NCBI GenBank assembly: GCA_934502905.1
Contig: CAKSVK010000100.1
Coordinates: 1 to 13,165, forward strand
Origin: an uncultured Chitinophagaceae bacterium
GTDB taxonomy: Bacteria; Bacteroidota; Bacteroidia; Chitinophagales; Chitinophagaceae
Length of the DNA: 13,165 nucleotides
Direction: 5' to 3'
Positions 6,810-13,165 of the stretch are shown one piece after another; the stretch's first letter is position 1; each line of letters starts with the position of its first letter. The position numbers and the translations under genes are program-made. The notes under the pieces were generated by a model. That model saw only the letters and a list, made by a program, of their open reading frames with translations. It did no database searches and was not told the origin of the DNA.

Positions 6810-7337
6810 TTACTGTGCCTTCACCGCGCTCCTGGCGGCTTTATACACCGGCACTGTGCTGCAGGGCTCGCCAAACATCAGGCTTTTCACCACCGGTCGT
6901 AATTTTTTTGTAACAGCCACATACACTCCTTCCGGGATCGTCACGTCTCCGCAGCCTTTGATCACCACTCTTTTGTCAGCATATTCATCTGCAGGAACAG
7001 CCACTATTTTCTCCAGCATAGCGGTCTGTACTACTTCTTTTTCCGACCCGAAATGTATTGCCGCAGCAAAAGGTTCCGCATAACTGGTGACCAGCATATA
7101 TGCCCACATGGGGATAATAGCATCGGCGGTATTGGTAATAGCGAGTGTTTTGCCTTCGTACACTGCCCAGTCCTTGCTTTTAAGCGCTTCCCTGAAATCC
7201 TTTTCCTTTAATATCAGCCCCCTGAAAAGATAATCCTTCAGGTCAAATACCACGATCTCCGTCTTCGGATAAAACGCTTTTAAATCAATGGTAAGGATAC
7301 CACTCTCTGCTACCTTATTGATTATTTCATCGCTCAT
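6810..7337 (-). CDS. DUF2480 family protein
   Basis: A 175-aa cytoplasmic protein of a family found widely in Bacteroidota with no assigned function. Conserved blocks are IINKVAESGILTIDL (5-19), VFDLKDYLFRGLILKEKDF (30-48), ADAIIPMWAYML (71-82), RVVIKGCGD (123-131) and VKSLMFGEPCSTVPVYK (150-166). The last holds a conserved Cys that could be functional, which is inference. The start is ATG at 7337, the MSDEIINKV N-terminus. An upstream ATG at 7418 would add 27 residues that look unlike the family and would cover a -7 element. It is divergent from atpD and convergent with the DUF3276 gene. Confidence 0.9.
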   Translation of the reverse strand: MSDEIINKVAESGILTIDLKAFYPKTEIVVFDLKDYLFRGLILKEKDFREALKSKDWAVYEGKTLAITNTADAIIPMWAYMLVTSYAEPFAAAIHFGSEKEVVQTAMLEKIVAVPADEYADKRVVIKGCGDVTIPEGVYVAVTKKLRPVVKSLMFGEPCSTVPVYKAARSAVKAQ

Positions 7338-7341
7338 ATTG

Positions 7342-7349
7342 CAAAAATA
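7342..7349 (-). promoter_or_regulatory. Candidate -7 element for the DUF2480 gene
   Basis: On the minus strand TATTTTTG matches TAnnTTTG and ends five bases before the ATG at 7337, which implies a nearly leaderless transcript. No clear -33 element is seen. Confidence 0.35.
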
Positions 7350-7443
7350 CTGATAAATGCCCTCCCGCAGAATCGCAGGCACAGCAGGACAGGGAAAGAA
7401 TTGGCTTATTTCTGTCATTTTTTTGAAATACTGTTCCTACTAA

Positions 7444-7474
7444 TTGGACGATATTTTGCTTACCCTTACCTTTG
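7444..7474 (+). promoter_or_regulatory. Bacteroidota-type promoter for atpDC
   Basis: TTG at 7444-7446 and TACCTTTG at 7467-7474 are 20 bases apart and fit the TTG...TAnnTTTG consensus. The atpD ATG follows 38 bases later. It lies in the shared intergenic space with the divergent DUF2480 gene. Confidence 0.6.
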
Positions 7475-7509
7475 CCGCACTATTGCCCATATACCTTAAA
7501 ATATTTTAA

Positions 7510-9012
<1,503 letters not shown>

Positions 9013-9029
9013 TACCAAAAAACAATCGG

Positions 9030-9284
9030 ATGGAACTGGAAATATTAACACCTGAGCGTAAGTTATACAGCGGAGAAGTGTACGGCGTGCAACTGCCGGG
9101 CATCAGCGGATCATTTGAAGTGCTGGATAAACATGCGCCACTCGTAAGCGCTTTGAAAGAGGGTACGCTTAAAATACTGAAGGATAAGTCAACCGTAACG
9201 GCGACCTATACCATTACAGGCGGCTTTGCAGAAGTGTTGAACAACAAGGTATCCGTGCTGGCAGAAGGCGCTGTTGAAGCTTAA
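9030..9284 (+). CDS. atpC: F1Fo ATP synthase subunit epsilon, short form
   Basis: An 84-aa central-stalk subunit that links F1 to the c-ring. Only the N-terminal beta-sandwich is present: LEILTPERKLYSGEV, then LPGISGSFEVLDKHAPLVSA, then ITGGFAEVLNNKVSVLAE. The C-terminal helical hairpin that inhibits ATP hydrolysis in E. coli (total about 138 aa) is absent, as is usual in Bacteroidota. It is 17 bases after atpD and followed by a terminator, so atpDC form a two-gene unit. Confidence 0.96.
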   Translation: MELEILTPERKLYSGEVYGVQLPGISGSFEVLDKHAPLVSALKEGTLKILKDKSTVTATYTITGGFAEVLNNKVSVLAEGAVEA

Positions 9285-9307
9285 AGTCGTTTCAGAATAT
9301 ATTATAG

Positions 9308-9338
9308 AAACCGGTGCTTTGTCACCGGTTTTTTATTT
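9308..9338 (+). terminator. Rho-independent terminator of atpDC
   Basis: A 9-bp stem AAACCGGTG (9308-9316), loop CTTTGT, complement 9323-9331, then a T-rich run. It lies 23 bases past the atpC stop. Confidence 0.88.
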
Positions 9339-9583
9339 ATACGCTTCGTAGTCCTTCACAGCTTATGAGCAATTTTTTTCGTGCAATGCAGCCAAAAGAT
9401 TTTATACAAAGAGGTGCTCCATTAGGTTTCAGTGGACTTTAATAGCGATGTAAATAATAAACAAGGCTACCGGCAATTTCAATATAATTCAATGGCATAG
9501 ATAATAAGAAGGGATCATCATCCGGGAACATAATATTACTGCTTTAGCCGCTTTAATTGTAACTTTAAGCAAAGCTTTAACGG
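9339..9583. other. Intergenic spacer between atpC and scoA
   Basis: A/T-rich spacer. It contains a 25-codon ATG frame (9365-9442) without coding support and a near-match -7 element TAACTTTA at 9560-9567 that could serve scoA. No repeats or clear RNA gene are seen. Confidence 0.4.
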
Positions 9584-10297
9584 ATGATCGATAAGACAGT
9601 TTCCTCTGCTGAAGAAGCCATACAGGATATACGGAACGGCATGACCCTGGCCGTTGGAGGATTCGGCTTATGCGGTATTCCTGAAAACCTGATAAAAGCC
9701 CTGCTGAAAAAAAATATCAACCACCTTACCTGCATCAGCAACAATGCGGGGGTGGATGATTTCGGTCTGGGATTACTGCTGCGGCAAAAACAGATCAAAA
9801 AAATGATTGCTTCCTATGTAGGAGAAAATGCTGAGTTTGAGCGGCAGATGCTGAGCGGTGAGCTGGAAGTAGAATTGATACCGCAGGGTACCCTTGCCAC
9901 GCGGTGCCTTGCAGCGGGGTATGGTATGCCCGCCATCTTTACACCTGCCGGTGTGGGTACGGAAGTAGCTGCCGGGAAAGAAACACGGAAATTCACCTTT
10001 CACGGCGTTGAAAAAGAATACCTGATGGAAACAGCTTTTGAAATAGATTTCTCGCTGGTAAAAGCATGGAAGGGCGACAGAATGGGAAACCTGGTATACA
10101 GGGCTACGGCGCTTAACTTCAATCATGTAATGGCTATGGCCGGTAAAGTGACTATTGCGGAAGTGGAAGAACTGGTGGAGCCGGGTGAACTGGATCCCAA
10201 CTTTATACATACCCCCGGCATATATGTCAGCAGGATCGTGCAGGGAGCACATTACGAAAAAAGAATTGAACAAAGGACAGTAAGACCCAGGAACTAA
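9584..10297 (+). CDS. scoA: 3-oxoacid (succinyl-CoA) CoA-transferase subunit A
   Basis: Alpha subunit of a class I CoA-transferase that moves CoA between succinyl-CoA and acetoacetate (or a similar acyl pair), used in ketone body and fatty or amino acid breakdown. It is 237 aa, family-typical. Motifs: the glycine-rich VGGFGLCGIPENL (24-36), ISNNAGVDDFGLG (near 51-63), and MPAIFTPAGVGTEVAAGKE (the oxyanion-region block, near 114-132). The frame continues to EQRTVRPRN. The ATG at 9584 gives the usual MIDKTVSSAEEA start. scoB follows after 21 bases. Acetoacetate as substrate is inferred from family similarity; acetate or butyrate cannot be excluded. Confidence 0.93.
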   Translation: MIDKTVSSAEEAIQDIRNGMTLAVGGFGLCGIPENLIKALLKKNINHLTCISNNAGVDDFGLGLLLRQKQIKKMIASYVGENAEFERQMLSGELEVELIPQGTLATRCLAAGYGMPAIFTPAGVGTEVAAGKETRKFTFHGVEKEYLMETAFEIDFSLVKAWKGDRMGNLVYRATALNFNHVMAMAGKVTIAEVEELVEPGELDPNFIHTPGIYVSRIVQGAHYEKRIEQRTVRPRN

Positions 10298-10318
10298 AAA
10301 ACATTTATCTCAACAAGT

Positions 10319-10948
10319 ATGCTTGATAAAAACGGTATTGCCAGGAGAATAGCGCAGGAAGTAAAAGATGGCTACTACGTCAACCTGGGTATTGGTATTC
10401 CCACCCTGGTGGCCAACTATATCCCCGACAACATCAACGTGGTACTGCAAAGCGAGAACGGTCTGCTGGGCATGGGGCCTTTTTCCTTTGAAGGAGAAGA
10501 AGACGCAGATTACATCAATGCCGGCAAACAAACCATTACCACCTTACCCGGCTCCGCTTTCTTTGATTCAGCAATGAGCTTCGGCATGATAAGAGCGCGA
10601 AAAATCAATCTTACCATCCTGGGTGCCATGGAAGTATCAGAAAACGGGGATATTGCCAACTGGAAGATCCCCGGTAAAATGGTTAAAGGCATGGGCGGCG
10701 CCATGGACCTGGTAGCAAGCGCTGAAAATATCATCATCGCCATGCAGCATGTTAACAAAGCCGGCGAATCAAAACTTTTACCGGAGTGTACCCTTCCGCT
10801 TACGGGTATACGCTGTGTAAAAAAAGTAGTAACGGAATTAGGCGTTTTCGACATCCTTCCTGAAGGAGGATTCAGGCTGGTAGAGTGTGCTCCTGGCATA
10901 ACGGTAGACCAGATCAAAGCTGCAACGAAAGGAAAGCTGATCATATGA
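10319..10948 (+). CDS. scoB: 3-oxoacid (succinyl-CoA) CoA-transferase subunit B
   Basis: Beta subunit, carrying the catalytic glutamate that forms the covalent CoA thioester. It is 209 aa. Motifs: NLGIGIPTLVANYIP (22-36), then SENGLLGMGP (45-54) with Glu46 as the predicted catalytic residue, GSAFFDSAMSFGMIR (near 78-92), and IPGKMVKGMGGAMDL (near 117-131). ATG 10319 is 21 bases after scoA, so the two are co-transcribed. The gene is convergent with obgE. Confidence 0.94.
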   Translation: MLDKNGIARRIAQEVKDGYYVNLGIGIPTLVANYIPDNINVVLQSENGLLGMGPFSFEGEEDADYINAGKQTITTLPGSAFFDSAMSFGMIRARKINLTILGAMEVSENGDIANWKIPGKMVKGMGGAMDLVASAENIIIAMQHVNKAGESKLLPECTLPLTGIRCVKKVVTELGVFDILPEGGFRLVECAPGITVDQIKAATKGKLII

Positions 10949-10956
10949 TCATTCTT

Positions 10957-10991
10957 TTAAAAACAAAAGCGAAGCCCGTGAAGACTTCGCT
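10957..10991 (-). terminator. Terminator for the minus-strand obgE transcript
   Basis: Stem AGCGAAG (10968-10974) pairs with CTTCGCT (10985-10991). Read on the minus strand the stem is followed by TTTGTTTTT, the T tract expected of a rho-independent terminator, while the plus strand has no T tract after it. It lies about 85 bases past the obgE stop and just after the scoB stop. Confidence 0.6.
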
Positions 10992-11075
10992 ATGTCGCCC
11001 TTAAAGGCAGGCAATCGAGAGAGGCTGAACCTTAAAATTGGTTGGTGTAATATTACAACAAAAAGTACAATAATG

Positions 11076-12083
11076 CTATTTAATTCCTGTTTTTTTATTG
11101 AGCGCTTCCCATAACATATCCTTTAAAGGAATTAAGCCCGTTTGTAACATGGACGAAATGAATATATGAGGGATATCTTCCGGTAATTCCTTTGTTATAG
11201 CGGCTTTCAACTCTTCATCCAGCAGGTCGCTCTTGCTGATGGCAATGATAAATTCCTTGTGCAGCAGCTCTGGATTATACTGTTCCAGTTCATTCCGCAG
11301 CACCTCAAACTCCTTACGGTGATCCATACTGTCAGCAGGGATCAGGAACAATAAAACGGGGTTACGTTCAATATGCCTTAGAAAACGATGCCCGAGGCCT
11401 TTTCCTTCCGCAGCGCCTTCTATGATCCCCGGCAGGTCCGCGATACAAAAGCTCTTTCCGCCCCTGTATTCCACCATACCCAGGTTGGGATTAATGGTGG
11501 TGAAAGCGTAATCGGCGATCTTGGGCTTTGCAGCCGTCATCACCGACAACAAGGTTGATTTTCCTGCGTTCGGAAATCCTACCAATCCCACATCCGCCAG
11601 CACCTTCAGTTCCAGCACCTTCCAGCCTTCCACGCCCGGCTCTCCCGGCTGCGCATATTCCGGCGCCTGGTTGGTAGCAGTGGCAAAACTGGCATTTCCC
11701 AACCCGCCTCTTCCCCCTTTCAGCCAGATCACTTCCTGTCCGTCTTCAAGTATTTCGGCCTCTTTCTCTCCTGTTTCTTCATCCCTTGCAATCGTGCCCA
11801 GCGGTACTTCTATGATAACATCCTTGCCCGAACGCCCGGTACAATTAGTACCGCTCCCCCCTTCCCCGTTCTCGGCAATCACATTTTTGTAGTACCGCAG
11901 GTGCAGCAGGGTCCAGAGGTTTTTATTGCCTTTAAGGATAATATGAGCGCCCCGGCCTCCGTCGCCCCCATCAGGCCCCGCCTGAGGATTGTATTTTGTG
12001 CGTAAGAAATGCTTACTGCCCGCGCCACCATGTCCGCTTTTACAAAATATCCTGATCTGGTCTACAAAATTCGATTTTTCCAT
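11076..12083 (-). CDS. obgE: Obg family GTPase
   Basis: Ribosome-associated GTPase involved in 50S assembly and stress or growth control. It is 335 aa from the chosen start. The N-terminal glycine-rich Obg fold spans about 1-158 ([30 protein letters not shown]). The G domain has G1 GFPNAGKS (169-176), G2 region [12 protein letters not shown] (191-202), G3 DLPG (216-219), G4 SKSD (283-286) and G5 ISSM. The G4 motif reads SKSD where most Obg proteins have NKxD. The C-terminal OCT domain is absent. The start is ATG at 12083 (MEKSNFVDQ); an ATG at 12107 would add eight residues encoded by the -7 promoter element, so it is rejected. Confidence 0.95.
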   Translation of the reverse strand: MEKSNFVDQIRIFCKSGHGGAGSKHFLRTKYNPQAGPDGGDGGRGAHIILKGNKNLWTLLHLRYYKNVIAENGEGGSGTNCTGRSGKDVIIEVPLGTIARDEETGEKEAEILEDGQEVIWLKGGRGGLGNASFATATNQAPEYAQPGEPGVEGWKVLELKVLADVGLVGFPNAGKSTLLSVMTAAKPKIADYAFTTINPNLGMVEYRGGKSFCIADLPGIIEGAAEGKGLGHRFLRHIERNPVLLFLIPADSMDHRKEFEVLRNELEQYNPELLHKEFIIAISKSDLLDEELKAAITKELPEDIPHIFISSMLQTGLIPLKDMLWEALNKKTGIK

Positions 12084-12088
12084 TAGCA

Positions 12089-12096
12089 CAAATATA
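12089..12096 (-). promoter_or_regulatory. Candidate -7 element of obgE
   Basis: TATATTTG on the minus strand matches TAnnTTTG and lies five bases upstream of the ATG at 12083. Initiation about seven bases downstream would make the mRNA essentially leaderless. No clear -33 element is seen. Confidence 0.4.
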
Positions 12097-12107
12097 ATAT
12101 GATTCAC

Positions 12108-12336
12108 GCCAAGGTTTCTTGGGTGTATTTCAATTTTTCGCAGGCGGGTGCGTACATCCGCCTGTAGAATACACTACCGGTCTGTGGGGATACCAGCCGG
12201 AAACCTGCACAAAGCGAAGATCTGAACATTTTCACCGAAGATAGCTACGTCCGCTTCTTATTGGCAAAACAACAAATGATAAAGCCATTACATCCGCGGG
12301 AAATATTTCAAAAGGTACATCCCGGGCGCAGCGCCG
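12108..12336. other. Non-coding spacer upstream of obgE
   Basis: No gene is supported. It contains a perfect 7-bp hairpin CAGGCGG (12141-12147) with CCGCCTG (12158-12164). A second perfect 7-bp hairpin, CCGGGCG (12322-12328) with CGCCCGG (12335-12341), overlaps the start of the tandem repeat. Confidence 0.5.
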
Positions 12337-12775
12337 CCCGGTTGTGTGCCCGCACGCAACATCACAAGGGTTGATTTACAAAAGCTTATCCAAGATGTTA
12401 TTGGTAATCAATCACACAACGCCAGCGCTTCGTAGCAACCTCGCGTGAAAAGGAGCCGGCTGCATTTATAATGCTTCATTCATCCCATACAAACGATACG
12501 TGGAGACACGTATCGGGGCAATGGAGGCGCAGCCCGGTTGCGTACCCGCACGCAACATCACAATGGTTGATTTACAAAAGCTTATCCGAGATGTTATTGG
12601 TAATCAATCACACAACTCCAGTGCTTCATAGCAACCTCGCGTGAAAAGGACCCGGCTGCATTTTTAATTTTTTATTCATCCAATACAACGATACGTGGAG
12701 ACACGTATCAGGCAATGGAGGTGTCGCCCGGTTGCGTGTCCGCACGCAACATTCACAAGGACCGATTTACAGGAG
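12337..12775. repeat. 195-base tandem repeat with REP-like hairpins
   Basis: Two full units (12337-12532, 196 bases; 12533-12726, 194 bases) and a partial third (12727 to about 12775) are highly similar, with scattered substitutions and a few small indels. Each begins with a hairpin: GTTGTGTG/CACGCAAC at 12341-12360 (one G-T pair), 12537-12556 (one mismatch at the loop) and GTTGCGTG/CACGCAAC at 12731-12750 (perfect, loop TCCG). Each full unit ends with a second hairpin, stem GATACGTG and loop GAGA, at 12494-12515 and 12690-12709. The pair (GATACGTG hairpin, 21 bases, GTTGCGTG hairpin) has the layout of the module at 203-261. No coding frame of support lies within. Confidence 0.8.
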
Positions 12776-12932
12776 GCTACCCTGTATACTATTGACATGC
12801 AACGTAACCAACCCAAAATTGCAGCATCTGCAAAAATGTGAACCTAAATTATTGGTTTTTGCAGATTTTCACCAGGCTTCCCGGCAACTTCTGCATATAA
12901 CCCGGATCCCCGGGTTGCCTGGTGCCGTTTTT
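12768..12932 (+). promoter_or_regulatory. Cluster of nested inverted repeats ending in a T run
   Basis: Four perfect inverted repeats follow each other: TACAGG 12768-12773 with CCTGTA 12781-12786; the 11-base ATCTGCAAAAA 12826-12836 with 12856-12866; CACCAGGC 12870-12877 with GCCTGGTG 12917-12924; and, nested inside the last, AACCCGG 12899-12905 with CCGGGTT 12910-12916. The final stem is followed by CCGTTTTTCTG, as in a rightward terminator. No rightward gene precedes it, so a small RNA or a structured insertion is possible. The likely desaturase -7 element lies downstream, so it is probably not that gene's leader. Confidence 0.45.
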
Positions 12933-12999
12933 CTGTAACAATCGCTTTTAAAATTCTCCCGGTCAGATTTTGCAATTAGGCATCATATGTACCACAGGA

Positions 13000-13007
13000 T
13001 AGCTTTG
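13000..13007 (+). promoter_or_regulatory. Candidate -7 element of the desaturase gene
   Basis: TAGCTTTG matches TAnnTTTG, 43 bases before the ATG at 13051. The nearest TTTG upstream is 27 bases away, too far for a normal -33, so support is partial. Confidence 0.4.
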
Positions 13008-13050
13008 ATCTGTAAACCCGCATTACAACTGTTAACAAAAACTATCGGTA

Positions 13051-13165
13051 ATGAACAAACTAAAATTTGCGAAAGATGAAGGCTCCGTGTTTTACAGCGA
13101 GCTGAAAGTGGAAACAGAAAAGTATTTTTCTGAAAAGGGCATTGACAAAACAGGTGGTAATACCA
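13051..13165 (+). CDS. Probable fatty acid desaturase, N-terminal fragment
   Basis: Thirty-eight codons are visible before the window ends: MNKLKFAKDEGSVFYSEL, then VETEKYFSEKGIDKTGGNT. The spacing of an FF/FY-containing start, a K/E-rich helix ending in YF, and a short K-TG turn resembles the N-terminus of Bacteroidota membrane acyl-CoA desaturases, which insert double bonds in membrane lipids. The histidine boxes that would prove this lie outside the window. The start has a purine-poor, A-rich leader and no Shine-Dalgarno sequence. Confidence 0.55.
   Translation, partial: MNKLKFAKDEGSVFYSELKVETEKYFSEKGIDKTGGNT

Noticed and set aside
7338..7418. Longer ATG start for the DUF2480 gene
   Set aside because: The added 27 residues do not resemble the family and the region holds a -7 promoter match.
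10968..10991. Terminator for scoAB on the plus strand
   Set aside because: The hairpin has no T tract on the plus strand; the T tract is on the minus-strand side, so it fits obgE better.
12337..12775. CRISPR array
   Set aside because: Units are 195 bases and similar over their whole length. There are no short repeats with unique spacers and no cas genes.
12732..12938. 68-codon open frame in the spacer before the desaturase gene
   Set aside because: It runs through a REP hairpin and the nested inverted repeats, starts with GTG inside a repeat, and has no protein-like conservation signal.

Overview
The window reads as chromosomal DNA of a Bacteroidota bacterium, most likely Chitinophagaceae and perhaps Chitinophaga-like. 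The evidence is a PUR-alpha-like DUF3276 protein, a DUF2480 protein, an Obg GTPase without a C-terminal OCT domain and with an SKSD G4 motif, a short AtpC, an atpDC pair without the other ATP synthase genes, no Shine-Dalgarno sequences, and several TAnnTTTG-type -7 promoter elements with upstream TTG/TTTG. The genus is inferred from recalled family resemblance, not from a search.

Left part (1-1882) is accessory-like. It holds a MITE-like palindromic element at 1-144, a two-hairpin REP-like module at 203-261, an unrecognised 196-aa gene on the minus strand (381-971, TTG start), a divergent XRE-family regulator (1101-1523), and a 359-base gap with two diverged 65-base repeats that both fold into the same stem.

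Middle part (1883-7337) holds pgi (glycolysis), a small four-helix-bundle (S23-type) gene sandwiched between inverted arrays of degenerate heptanucleotides, an ABC exporter half-transporter that starts directly at the edge of the second array, the DUF3276 nucleic-acid-binding protein with its own promoter and a strong terminator, and the convergent DUF2480 gene.

Right part (7338-13165) is core metabolism: atpD-atpC with terminator, then scoA-scoB (3-oxoacid CoA-transferase), then obgE on the minus strand, convergent with scoAB. About 970 bases of non-coding DNA follow, with a 195-base tandem repeat carrying REP-like hairpins and a nested inverted repeat ending in a T run. The window closes with the first 38 codons of a probable fatty acid desaturase.

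No complete new multi-gene system is evident. The most interesting material is non-coding. First, a family of paired hairpins whose stems vary by compensatory changes recurs at three places in the window. Second, the S23 gene sits between inverted heptad arrays and looks like a self-contained inserted cassette.
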